Positions 1 through 7,523 of a stretch of DNA of 27,884 bases are shown one piece after another (the first letter of the stretch is position 1; each line of letters opens with the position of its first letter). Origin of the DNA: a virus. The translations under genes and the position numbers were made by a program. The stretch covers positions 1 through 27,884 of IMG/VR virus record IMGVR_UViG_3300031972_000354; one strand, 5' to 3'. The notes beneath the pieces were generated by a model. It ran no database searches, had not been told where the DNA came from, and saw only the letters and a program-made list of their open reading frames with translations.

Positions 1-2
1 TT

Positions 3-2396
3 CTAAATGATTTAAAAAAAGAAGTAGGCGTAGTAATAGACGAAGCTGAGTTCTCAAGAATAGCTAATGAAGTAACATCATTTGCTAGACCAACTGTAGA
101 AAGTGCTAAAGACATAGCAAAAAATACATTATTTAAAGCAGCATCTATAGGTGGTGTTGTAGGTACAGCACAATTTTTAACAGCTGATGATGAAAAATTT
201 GTAGCAACAGCTAAAGGATTTGCAGCAGGTGTAGGTATATATGCAGCAGCTAAAGCAGCTACAATGTATTTTGGTAGAAGTAGAGTACCTTATCAAAGTG
301 CAGAAACAAAAGTAGAATCAGCATTAGATGCAGCACAATATTCTACTATTAAATATAATTCATACGCACAAGAACTAGCAAACAAAATTAAAGATACATT
401 ACCAGATCAATTAGATTCTAGACGTAAAGTATTCTATTATCTAACTGGTGCTACAGTAGATGAGAACTTTAGATTTAATAAAAATGTAAAGCCTTTTAAT
501 AAAGGTTTATTATCAGATGCAGAACTTAATGCAGCTAATGACATCTCTAAAATATTTAACGAATTTTATGAAATGTTTAATACGCAGGGTGCAGGTATAG
601 TTAAATATAAAAAATCTAACTATTTACCTCTACTATGGGATGGCTATAGAAGTAAAACAGGTGAACTGTTTAGTTTTACCAATAAGTTTGAAACAGCTAT
701 TACTGGAGATAATCCTAAGTTTAAATTTAGTAGATCTAGAGTTTTTGAAGATATTAACCAAGGTCTAAGAATGGGTTATAAAATTAGACCAGGTATGGAT
801 GATCCTGCAGAGTTAATGAGATTGTATTTACAGTCAGCTGGTAAAGCACTAACTACACAAAATGTATTACGTTTTTTAGAAACTAATTACATAGGTAGAA
901 GTACAGATATTTTAACTAAACCTTTTCTTGCTAGAACTAGAAAACAAGCTGCGTTTATAGACCCTTCAGAAAAAGTTAATTATACAGAATTTAATCACCC
1001 TTTCTTTTCAGGAGATAAAGGGTTTGTACCATTAATACATAAAGGTATAGAACCATCATTACGTATGGTGTTTGATGCAACAACTGAACAACAGTTAATG
1101 ACTGCATTATTTACTACTAACCTTATGATGAAACGATTAGCTGTAGGCTTTTCATTCTTTCATGCTGGTGCATTAGTAGAATCTTTATGGTTTGCAGGTG
1201 CTAAGTTTAAAACTATAGGTAAGTTTTTAAGTCCTAAAACTAAACCAGAAGTATTAAAACAATTACAAGATCCAGGTTATTATCTTACAGATTATCCACA
1301 CGCTATTAAACAACTAAGAGCTCAAGGCTATGATGATGTAGTTAGATTTGGACAAGGTAGTGGTTTAGAAATATCAATGCCTGAAGATGTTGGTTATGAT
1401 AGATTTTATCAAAACATAAGAGGTGTAGATACTTTTCTTAAAAGACATTTTGGTATAAGTCAAACAGGTAATATTGAAAGAACATTTAAATTTTTTGATA
1501 GAATTACTTGGGATAGAATATTTACTTCTGCTAAATTACATACATTTCTTACATCATTAAATAAAGGTAAGAATGCAATACAGCCTGGCGACACACAAGA
1601 ACAGTTATATAAAAAAGCTAGGAGAGCTGCACAATTTACTAATGATGCATATGGTGGACAAAACTGGGCACAAGTTACACAAAGAATTGAAAATAAATTT
1701 ATTAAAAATTTAGCACAAACTACACTAACTCCAGGATCTAGAGGTTACTTACAATTATTATTGTTTGCACCAGACTGGACAATATCTAACATAAGAATTA
1801 TAGCTAAGTCATTACCAGGATTTGAAAGTGATCCTATGGCTAGAAGGTTATATCAATACTATTTTGCTAGAGCTGCACTTACATATGCAGTAGCAGGATC
1901 TGCACTAAATCATATGTTCTCAGGACATGGTATATTAGAAAACACAGATCCAACAAGAATTGACTTAGGGAATGGTGAAGTATTAACTTTCTCTAAACAA
2001 TTAATGGAACCTTTTCATTGGATTACAGCACCTCAATCTACAGGTCTTAAAAAAATTGGTTCTCTACCTAGAACAGTTATAGAAGTATTAACTAATAAGT
2101 CATACTTAACTACTAAGTGGAGTCCCAATATGACTAAAAAAGATGATGAAGCCATTGAAAAAGCATTAAAAATAGGTGGTCATGTTGGTAAAAGATTTTT
2201 ACCTATTTGGCTGCAACAAGCAACAGCATCAATAGAACAAGGTTTGTTAAAAGAAGGTCTATCGTTAGACTTAGCTGCAGACACTTCTGTTGATTTTGTA
2301 CTAGGGCAACTAGGTCACCCTAGATACCAAGGGCCTAGATACACACAATACAAAACGAAAGGGTTAGTAAGGTCTCCTTACGAAACATTATTCTAA
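3..2396 (+). CDS. Large virion-associated protein, C-terminal part (5' end outside window)
   Basis: The frame is open from the first complete codon at position 3 and no start is needed inside the window, so this is the C-terminal ~797 residues of a longer protein. The first ATG in view (264) is internal. The protein is mixed alpha/beta with Lys/Arg-rich stretches. It has two hydrophobic segments, one after the LMMKRLAVGF motif near residue 380 of the visible part and one around YYFARAALTYAVAG. Size, position at the end of the late operon and the hydrophobic patches fit a very large internal or ejected virion protein of podovirus-like phages. I see no catalytic motif. The stop overlaps the next ATG by one base (TAATG). 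The virion role is inferred from context. Confidence 0.7.
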   Translation, partial: LNDLKKEVGVVIDEAEFSRIANEVTSFARPTVESAKDIAKNTLFKAASIGGVVGTAQFLTADDEKFVATAKGFAAGVGIYAAAKAATMYFGRSRVPYQSAETKVESALDAAQYSTIKYNSYAQELANKIKDTLPDQLDSRRKVFYYLTGATVDENFRFNKNVKPFNKGLLSDAELNAANDISKIFNEFYEMFNTQGAGIVKYKKSNYLPLLWDGYRSKTGELFSFTNKFETAITGDNPKFKFSRSRVFEDINQGLRMGYKIRPGMDDPAELMRLYLQSAGKALTTQNVLRFLETNYIGRSTDILTKPFLARTRKQAAFIDPSEKVNYTEFNHPFFSGDKGFVPLIHKGIEPSLRMVFDATTEQQLMTALFTTNLMMKRLAVGFSFFHAGALVESLWFAGAKFKTIGKFLSPKTKPEVLKQLQDPGYYLTDYPHAIKQLRAQGYDDVVRFGQGSGLEISMPEDVGYDRFYQNIRGVDTFLKRHFGISQTGNIERTFKFFDRITWDRIFTSAKLHTFLTSLNKGKNAIQPGDTQEQLYKKARRAAQFTNDAYGGQNWAQVTQRIENKFIKNLAQTTLTPGSRGYLQLLLFAPDWTISNIRIIAKSLPGFESDPMARRLYQYYFARAALTYAVAGSALNHMFSGHGILENTDPTRIDLGNGEVLTFSKQLMEPFHWITAPQSTGLKKIGSLPRTVIEVLTNKSYLTTKWSPNMTKKDDEAIEKALKIGGHVGKRFLPIWLQQATASIEQGLLKEGLSLDLAADTSVDFVLGQLGHPRYQGPRYTQYKTKGLVRSPYETLF

Positions 2397-2596
2397 TGAG
2401 TAGACATACAGAAAATAAAGAAGAACTTCTTAAGGTTCACAATAGAATAGATCTTATTGATCAAAAACTAGATACGTTAGAAAATAATCATTTAGCTCAT
2501 ATGCAAAAAGATATAGATAGAATTATATATATTATATCAGCTATTGGATTAGGTTTATTAGGACAATTTTTATATTTATTAACTAAAAATTTGTAA
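2396..2596 (+). CDS. Small coiled-coil protein with C-terminal membrane segment (XhlA-like)
   Basis: This 66-residue protein begins with a charged heptad-like helix (residues 1-42, with the pattern RIDLIDQKLDTLE) and ends with one hydrophobic segment (about 43-62, IIYIISAIGLGLLG). That design resembles the XhlA/haemolysin-type accessory proteins found in phage lysis modules, although the similarity is one of architecture only. Its start overlaps the previous stop by one base and its own stop overlaps the next ATG, so it is translationally coupled on both sides. It could be a lysis accessory or a virion-associated membrane protein. Confidence 0.7.
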   Translation: MSRHTENKEELLKVHNRIDLIDQKLDTLENNHLAHMQKDIDRIIYIISAIGLGLLGQFLYLLTKNL

Positions 2597-2817
2597 TGAA
2601 ATATGTTCTGATACTATGGATATGCAGTAGCGTACCAGGTAATGAATGTAAACTTTTTCAAACACCTGAATATTTGTTTGAAGATGCATACGATTGTACT
2701 GTTTATGGGTATAGTTTTTCTCATGAATTAATATCAGAATTTAGTAGAGAGTTTGTTAATGAATATGGTGCATACACAAAGTTTATGTGTGAGATAGATG
2801 ATAAAACATCTACATAA
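2596..2817 (+). CDS. Small Cys-containing protein with hydrophobic N-terminus, unknown function
   Basis: The 73-residue product starts MKYVLILWIC, a short hydrophobic stretch too small to be a confident signal peptide. It carries four cysteines (about residues 10, 18, 34 and 65). The LWIC sequence is not a good lipobox because position -1 is Ile, so I do not call it a lipoprotein or an outer spanin. It is coupled to the gene upstream by a TAATG overlap. It is not recognised beyond that. Confidence 0.6.
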   Translation: MKYVLILWICSSVPGNECKLFQTPEYLFEDAYDCTVYGYSFSHELISEFSREFVNEYGAYTKFMCEIDDKTST

Positions 2818-2870
2818 AGTTGTACCTTAGATGCTAGACTAATTCGCCAAATACTTGTAAAAGATATAAT

Positions 2871-3575
2871 ATGCTTCGCAAATCAATACTTGTTATAAGT
2901 GATCAACACGCACCATATCATCATATAGATACACTTGACTTTTTAAGTGCAATCAAAGAAAAATATAAACCTGACTGTGTAGTAAACATAGGTGATGAAA
3001 TGGATTGGCACAGTATATCATTCCATGATTCACATCCTGGTTTATACTCACCTAGTCATGAGCTTGTAGTTGCTAAGAAATTTTTTACTGACTTAGAAAA
3101 ATTATTTCCTAAGCAATACATCATGGATTCTAATCATGGTAGTTTAGTTTTTAGAAAAGCTACTAAACATGGATTACCTCATGAGATCTTTAAGTCATAT
3201 AATCATATGCTTGGAGTAGGTAAAGGTTGGTCATGGCACGAAGATTTGGTTATTAAAGCATCTAATGGTCAAAAAATTTACTTCTGTCATGGTAAATATA
3301 AAGACGTACTAAAAGTTGCACAGCAATATGGTATGTGTACTGTCCAAGGACATTATCACACATCATTCAAAATAGATTATTGGAGCAATCCTAATGAACT
3401 ACTTTGGGGTATGCAAGTTGGATGTTTAATTAACATGAAAAGTTTAGCTTTTGAATATAATAAATTACAAAAGTCTAGACCAGTAATAGGAACAGGAGTT
3501 ATCATTGATGGGTTACCAATATTAATCCCAATGGTTTTAGATAAAAATGGCAGATGGAATAGAAAAATTACCTAG
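2871..3575 (+). CDS. Calcineurin-like metallophosphoesterase
   Basis: All the metal-ligand motifs of the calcineurin-like phosphoesterase fold appear in order in this 234-residue protein: SDQH (D11, H13), GDE (D42), SNHGS (N88, H89), FCHG (H140) and GHYH (H161, H163). The fold uses two metal ions to hydrolyse phosphomono- or phosphodiesters; the substrate here cannot be told. The protein is cytosolic, with no signal peptide. It lies in the late operon among membrane and lysis genes rather than with replication genes. Its last 29 bases overlap the start of the muralytic gene. No strong Shine-Dalgarno precedes ATG 2871, but the SDQH motif sits right at the N-terminus, so the start is sound. Confidence 0.88.
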   Translation: MLRKSILVISDQHAPYHHIDTLDFLSAIKEKYKPDCVVNIGDEMDWHSISFHDSHPGLYSPSHELVVAKKFFTDLEKLFPKQYIMDSNHGSLVFRKATKHGLPHEIFKSYNHMLGVGKGWSWHEDLVIKASNGQKIYFCHGKYKDVLKVAQQYGMCTVQGHYHTSFKIDYWSNPNELLWGMQVGCLINMKSLAFEYNKLQKSRPVIGTGVIIDGLPILIPMVLDKNGRWNRKIT

Positions 3576-3993
3576 AGGTATAAGAAATAAAAATCCAGGC
3601 AATATTAAATTAGGTACTGATTGGGATGGACTGGCAGATGAACAATCTGATCCAGTTTTTTGTGTATTTAAAGAAGCTGTATGGGGTATTAGAGCATTAG
3701 TTAAAATACTTTTAACATACAGGTTTCACCATAAAAGATTTACAGTAGAAAACATCATTGAAAGATGGGCTCCACCAAGCGAAAACGATACAGATGCTTA
3801 TATAGTATTTGTATGTAAACGACTTGATGTTAATCCTACTGATGAACTAAACAATACTATTGAAGATTATTTACCATTAGTAAAAGCAATTATACAAATG
3901 GAAAATGGTATGCAGCCATACGATGATGAGCTGTTAGTAGAAGGGATGTACAAAGCATGGGAAGGTTTACCGACAGATTCTACAGCTTCGTAG
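3547..3993 (+). CDS. P5-like structural/muralytic protein (putative endolysin or virion lysozyme)
   Basis: The N-terminus carries the signature of the phage 'structural protein P5' family: RGIRNKNPGNIKLG near residues 10-23, then a Trp-Asp-Gly, VFCVFKEAVWGIRAL (about 37-51) and IIERWAPPSENDTDAYI (about 70-86). In related proteins this fold is associated with cell-wall degradation, either in the particle or as an endolysin. That activity is inferred here. The length (148 residues) suits a single catalytic domain with no binding domain and no signal peptide, so release would need the holin candidate just downstream. ATG 3547 lies within the end of the phosphoesterase gene. Confidence 0.82.
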   Translation: MADGIEKLPRGIRNKNPGNIKLGTDWDGLADEQSDPVFCVFKEAVWGIRALVKILLTYRFHHKRFTVENIIERWAPPSENDTDAYIVFVCKRLDVNPTDELNNTIEDYLPLVKAIIQMENGMQPYDDELLVEGMYKAWEGLPTDSTAS

Positions 3994-4082
3994 AAAGTAT
4001 AGCTATTAAAATTAAAGTTTGGGCTTGGCATAGACGTGTCAACAGACTTTGGATAGAACGAAAAAAGAAAGGTATTAAATAA
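3957..4082 (+). CDS. Very small basic protein (41 aa)
   Basis: This short frame begins MGRFTDRFYSFVE inside the end of the muralytic gene and ends GIK. Its TAA overlaps the ATG of the holin candidate (TAATG). It fills the otherwise empty 88 bases between the two genes and is rich in Arg, Lys and Trp, with an amphipathic look. The coupling to the next start and the fit to the gap are the main support. It may act with the neighbouring lysis genes or simply couple translation. Confidence 0.55.
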   Translation: MGRFTDRFYSFVESIAIKIKVWAWHRRVNRLWIERKKKGIK

Positions 4083-4462
4083 TGTGGTTTAATTTATTAT
4101 CTATGGGTGTTAAGACTGCAAGTCATATATACCAAAACAAACAAAAAACTAAACAATTAATGTCAGATGCTCAAATGAGACATGCTGAGAAAATGAGTAC
4201 AGGTCAAATTGAATATAAAGCGAAAGTTATTGAGAGTAATGATAAGGGCTGGAAGGATGAGTTCGTATTGGTTCTTGTTTCCCTTCCTATTCTTGTACTG
4301 GTCTACTCTATTTTCACTGACGATCCTGAGATTCGTAATAGATTAGATATGTTCTTTGAATATTTTAAAGAACTTCCTTACTGGTATCAGGCAATATTTA
4401 TAGGAATAGTTAGTGCCATTTATGGTCTTAAAGGTGCTGACATAATGCGTAAACCTAAATAG
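4082..4462 (+). CDS. Putative holin / small membrane protein with two C-terminal segments
   Basis: Residues 1-58 are charged and helical. Two hydrophobic segments follow, about 60-78 (EFVLVLVSLPILVLVYS) and 100-118 (WYQAIFIGIVSAIYGL), with a basic tail (MRKPK). The arrangement recalls the GTA-type holin family, in which a soluble N-terminal helix precedes closely spaced membrane segments. A location three genes after the P5-like muralytic gene fits a holin role. An AAAGG site lies about ten bases before the ATG. The function is inferred from topology and neighbours, not from a decisive motif. Confidence 0.65.
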   Translation: MWFNLLSMGVKTASHIYQNKQKTKQLMSDAQMRHAEKMSTGQIEYKAKVIESNDKGWKDEFVLVLVSLPILVLVYSIFTDDPEIRNRLDMFFEYFKELPYWYQAIFIGIVSAIYGLKGADIMRKPK

Positions 4463-4464
4463 TT

Positions 4465-4665
4465 ATGGATAGAGCAGACTACCAAGACATTATTAATGAG
4501 TACAAAGAACAAGTACGTACTCTAAAAGCACAAATTTCAGAATTAGAAGATGCATGTAAATCAAAAGATGCAGCACTTAAAAGATCTTTACAAAAACTTG
4601 AGTATACAGCTCAAGATTTAGATAAAGCTAATGATGAAATCAATGCAAAAAAACAATCAGAATAA
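4465..4665 (+). CDS. Small coiled-coil protein
   Basis: The 66-residue protein is almost entirely a predicted coiled coil (heptad-like run from about residue 8 to 60, with TLKAQISELED and LQKLEYTAQDLDKA). It has no membrane segment or signal. It starts two bases after the stop of the holin candidate, with no Shine-Dalgarno, so it is probably translated by re-initiation. It is not a spanin by itself because it lacks an anchor. A partner could be one of the anchored coiled-coil proteins downstream. Confidence 0.6.
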   Translation: MDRADYQDIINEYKEQVRTLKAQISELEDACKSKDAALKRSLQKLEYTAQDLDKANDEINAKKQSE

Positions 4666-4882
4666 AGTAGGTAACTGTAAATGGTGTAGTAAAGATATTT
4701 TTACTAACGAACCATATATGATTGTTCAACAAGAATACTCTTGTGTTAAATGTTTTAAAAATTCAGGACATATGTTACCTTTTTGGGATAAAAATAATAG
4801 GTTTAAAGATGAGAGACACAAAATTATTAGAACAACACGTAAAAAAATTAGAATACAAAACAAAAGAGATGATGCTGTTTAA
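4631..4882 (+). CDS. Zinc-ribbon microprotein
   Basis: An 83-residue protein with two Cys pairs, CKWC and CVKC, about 20 residues apart, spacing typical of a zinc ribbon. A basic tail rich in Lys and Arg follows. Three in-frame ATGs (4631, 4634, 4643) all lie before the first Cys pair, so the start is uncertain by up to four codons. The 5' end overlaps the coiled-coil gene and the 3' end overlaps the following gene by 74 bases in another frame. A nucleic-acid or protein-binding role is possible. Nothing shows a catalytic function. Confidence 0.55.
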   Translation: MMKSMQKNNQNKVGNCKWCSKDIFTNEPYMIVQQEYSCVKCFKNSGHMLPFWDKNNRFKDERHKIIRTTRKKIRIQNKRDDAV

Positions 4883-4973
4883 GCAGCTAAAAAAAGAAGT
4901 ACAAACAAATGCTCATGGAACTAGAGAATACGTTATTAAAAAAGGTATTAATAAAGGTAAAATTGCTAAATGA
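4809..4973 (+). CDS. Small basic protein, unknown function (54 aa)
   Basis: The frame is open further upstream, but the N-terminal part there looks like out-of-frame reading of the zinc-ribbon gene. ATG 4809 gives a plausible Lys/Glu-rich protein starting MRDTKLLEQHVKKLEY, with no hydrophobic segment. Its TGA overlaps the next ATG in an ATGA tetranucleotide, as in other coupled genes here. It is not recognised. Confidence 0.5.
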   Translation: MRDTKLLEQHVKKLEYKTKEMMLFKQLKKEVQTNAHGTREYVIKKGINKGKIAK

Positions 4974-5608
4974 AAACATTATTTATAATTATATTCTGTC
5001 TGTTTTCTACTGCGTTATACGCAGGTAGCACTCAAACTAATACATCTGGATCTAACACAGCAATTGAAGGTGGATATACTGGTGGGGCAACCACATACGA
5101 ATCTGGGTCTACCAGCACAACAACTTCAACAAACAGTTCTACATCAAATATTAGATCTGCACCTCCTACTGCATCAGCACCTTCATACAATAGTATGACA
5201 CAAGATGTATGTAGTACAGGAGCTTCAATAGGAGTTCAAACATTTGGAATAGGTGTTAGTGGTGGAAAACATTTTATAGATAAAAATTGTGAAAGATTAA
5301 AACTAGCTAGAATACTTAATGACTTTGGAATGAAAGTAGCAGCAGTAGCTATACTTTGCCAAGACGAAAGAGTATTTGAGTCTATGATTCAAGCTGGTAC
5401 GCCATGTCCTATAGATGGACGTATTGGAAGTAAGGCTATGGAGTTATGGTCTTTATATGATCATGAACGACCAGACTATAAAACATATGTTAAACGTATG
5501 AAAAAACGTGAAGTAATAGACAAAGAAATACAAATAGAAGAATTAAAAAAAATTAATTCTGAAGTAATATTACCATTACCTAAACCAATACATGACAAGA
5601 AAAACTAA
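4970..5608 (+). CDS. Exported protein with Ser/Thr/Gly-rich N-terminus and Cys-containing C-terminal domain
   Basis: Residues 1-19 form a clear Sec signal peptide: MKT, a hydrophobic core (LFIIIFCLFSTAL), then a likely cleavage after LYA. Residues 20-75 are of low complexity (Ser, Thr, Gly, Asn), as in surface or adhesive proteins. From about residue 80 to 165 there is a compact domain with four cysteines (DVCSTG, KNCERLK, ILCQDE, TPCPIDG) that could form two disulphides in the periplasm. The tail is Lys/Glu-rich. It sits beside a second exported protein and an anchored protein, all coupled by overlapping starts and stops, which suggests a joint role at the envelope. No function is known to me. 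Confidence 0.75.
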   Translation: MKTLFIIIFCLFSTALYAGSTQTNTSGSNTAIEGGYTGGATTYESGSTSTTTSTNSSTSNIRSAPPTASAPSYNSMTQDVCSTGASIGVQTFGIGVSGGKHFIDKNCERLKLARILNDFGMKVAAVAILCQDERVFESMIQAGTPCPIDGRIGSKAMELWSLYDHERPDYKTYVKRMKKREVIDKEIQIEELKKINSEVILPLPKPIHDKKN

Positions 5609-5777
5609 TACAGCATTAATAGCATTATTAGGAACTATATTAATGGGTTTAAGTACTTGGGTTCTTATTACTCTAATTGAATTACAAACAATTGTTGCAA
5701 TGATGCAGCAAGAGTTATTATCTTTAGACAAAGTTTTTGGACGTATATATGCACATATGGATAGATTAGCACAATGA
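5592..5777 (+). CDS. One-pass membrane protein with short coiled coil (61 aa)
   Basis: After a basic start (MTRKTN) there is one membrane segment (about residues 8-30, ALIALLGTILMGLSTWVLITL), then an amphipathic helix. The positive-inside rule puts the C-terminus in the periplasm. It overlaps the exported-protein gene upstream by 17 bases and the next gene by ATGA. It lies between two genes for exported proteins and may anchor them. Confidence 0.65.
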   Translation: MTRKTNTALIALLGTILMGLSTWVLITLIELQTIVAMMQQELLSLDKVFGRIYAHMDRLAQ

Positions 5778-7240
5778 AATGGTGGTGTTTTATAATATGG
5801 GGAGCATTATTATGGTTAATGTTATCTTGGTTTGCAAGTTCTGTTGGATTAGCAGAAAATAATGACACAGCATTTAGTACAAATATATTACCAAACGCAG
5901 GTACAACAACATCAAGTAAAACTAATTCTAATTTAGATGGTGTTCAATCTGGATCTACAGGTAATCTTACAAACAATTCTACACACAATGGATTTACAAT
6001 AACTTGCGAAACGCAAGTAAGCAATGCTTGTGGTCGAGCTTTTAATGGTGAGCTAGAAGCATCACATGATATGACTGTAACAGCTACTGGAAGTTTAGTT
6101 GGAATAGAAGGAACAAGCACCCCTGATGGCGTATCTCATACTTCTACACAAATAAAACTTAATGGTGGTATTAATCTTACAAGTTCTATTGCAGTACAAA
6201 GTTGTGAACATAATGCATCTAATTTTACGTGTGGTAATTCTACTGGAGCAGTAGACTCTTATACTTTAGTTATGAAAGTTAAAGATTCTAATGGAAATAC
6301 TCTAGCTACATCTACACAAATTAGAACAACTGATTCTGGTTACAATGCTAATGAAAGAGTTTGGAATGATAATTTACATTACAATGGAGTTCATGCCAAT
6401 CAATACGAATGGTCTTGGACTGGAGTAGATGGATCTCAAAGTACATCTACAGCTACACTTGGCCCTAATTTATTAGGAGCTGAAATGGCATTAGATTTTC
6501 CTACAGAAGATTATGAACCTTTATCTGCACAAGAAATTAAAGATATGAACGAAGGATTAGGTACTGCTAATTTAAATGAATCTGAAATTTGGAATGTAAT
6601 ATCAGGATTAGAAGAAAGTATTGGTGAAAAATTAAACTTAGAAACTGGTGGAGCAGTTACAAGCGTAGAGCTTACAGAAGAATTTAAAATAGTTGTATAC
6701 ACAGCACCAGAAGCTAAACCTAAAGAAGTTGCTAAAGTACAAGAAGTTGTACAAACAATGAATAAAAGTAAAACTGTAGAAACTTTAAAACAAGAAGTTA
6801 TTAAAGAAGTTATTAAAGAATCAAAAACAACAACTACAGAAGTAGTTAAGAATAATTCTAAACAAGAAGTAGTTAAGAACAGTTCTAAACAAGCAATAAA
6901 AGAAAAAACTGTAAAATCTAAACTAGCATTAACTATGGATAAAATAGATGCTAAAGTTAAAAATCCTGTTAAAAATTTACAGCTTAAAAATTTAGTAAAA
7001 ATAGATGCTATGACAGAAGCTCAAGGATCTTTAGCTAGTTACAATATAGTTTTTTATGCTCCAAAAGATATTTATTTAGATCAAATTAACATTACAGATA
7101 ATAGATTAATATACAATGGTGTTCAATTAGTTAGCTATATAAACAATGATACTATTGGAATTAAAGAAAGAACATTAAACGAACTAAACATAAACAAACA
7201 AAGAATATTACTAGAACTTAAGGAGTTACAAAATGGATAG
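5774..7240 (+). CDS. Large exported protein (488 aa) with Cys-rich domain and Lys/Glu/Val repeats
   Basis: The N-terminus (residues 1-27, MKWWCFIIWGALLWLMLSW...VGLA) is a signal peptide or signal anchor. Residues 28-75 are Thr/Ser/Asn-rich. About 75-230 is a beta-rich region with four cysteines in two pairs (C78/C86 and C144/C153). About 250-300 is acidic and helical. About 311-380 is a Lys/Glu/Val-rich segment containing two exact-length copies of EVVKNxSKQ, and the last ~90 residues look folded again. A periplasmic or surface protein is the best reading, and the charged repeat region could span part of the periplasm. It is neither an obvious tail fibre nor an enzyme. The stop overlaps the next gene by 8 bases. 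Confidence 0.75.
   Translation: MKWWCFIIWGALLWLMLSWFASSVGLAENNDTAFSTNILPNAGTTTSSKTNSNLDGVQSGSTGNLTNNSTHNGFTITCETQVSNACGRAFNGELEASHDMTVTATGSLVGIEGTSTPDGVSHTSTQIKLNGGINLTSSIAVQSCEHNASNFTCGNSTGAVDSYTLVMKVKDSNGNTLATSTQIRTTDSGYNANERVWNDNLHYNGVHANQYEWSWTGVDGSQSTSTATLGPNLLGAEMALDFPTEDYEPLSAQEIKDMNEGLGTANLNESEIWNVISGLEESIGEKLNLETGGAVTSVELTEEFKIVVYTAPEAKPKEVAKVQEVVQTMNKSKTVETLKQEVIKEVIKESKTTTTEVVKNNSKQEVVKNSSKQAIKEKTVKSKLALTMDKIDAKVKNPVKNLQLKNLVKIDAMTEAQGSLASYNIVFYAPKDIYLDQINITDNRLIYNGVQLVSYINNDTIGIKERTLNELNINKQRILLELKELQNG
6839..6892 (+). repeat. 27-bp in-frame tandem repeat (two units) inside the exported-protein gene
   Basis: Two adjacent 27-base units, 6839-6865 and 6866-6892, differ at two positions and encode EVVKNNSKQ and EVVKNSSKQ. 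A shorter 12-base duplication (gaagttattaaa twice, 6794-6817) lies just upstream. Both are in frame, so slippage here would lengthen or shorten the charged linker without breaking the gene. Confidence 0.85.
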
Positions 7241-7523
7241 TATTAAAAAAAACTTAACTAACATAGTAGTTATTATAGGTTTAATTGGTTCTATTGGAGC
7301 TGGTTTTACTAAATATGGAGAACTAACTACTAAATTAAATGAATTAGAAAGTAGATCTACTATTGATTATTCTGCACAAATTGCTGTACTTGAACAAAAA
7401 GTTGAAGCATTAAGTGAACAACATGGTCATATGAATATTCAAATTAATAAAAAAGAAATAGAACTGTTGAAAGTACAATTGCAAGAACTAAAGATAAGCT
7501 CATCAAATCCATTATCTCAATAA
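7233..7523 (+). CDS. Membrane-anchored coiled-coil protein (possible inner-membrane spanin-like protein)
   Basis: The 96-residue product has a basic start (MDSIKKN), one membrane segment (about residues 8-25, LTNIVVIIGLIGSIGAGF) and a long coiled coil (about 30-90). This N-in, C-out anchored coil is the layout of an inner-membrane spanin, but no lipobox-bearing partner is visible nearby, so the spanin label is only a possibility. AAGGAG stands seven bases before the ATG. It is the last gene of the rightward block, and its stop overlaps the end of the convergent DUF3310 gene by 7 bases. Confidence 0.7.
   Translation: MDSIKKNLTNIVVIIGLIGSIGAGFTKYGELTTKLNELESRSTIDYSAQIAVLEQKVEALSEQHGHMNIQINKKEIELLKVQLQELKISSSNPLSQ

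Noticed and set aside
2596-2817. Outer-membrane lipoprotein (o-spanin) signal in the 73-residue protein
   Set aside because: The residue before Cys is Ile, the hydrophobic stretch is only about eight residues and there is no basic n-region beyond one Lys.
5668-5868. Minus-strand open frame (66 codons)
   Set aside because: It opposes two coupled rightward genes with membrane and signal segments. His/Ile-rich composition and lack of a ribosome site mark it as a shadow.
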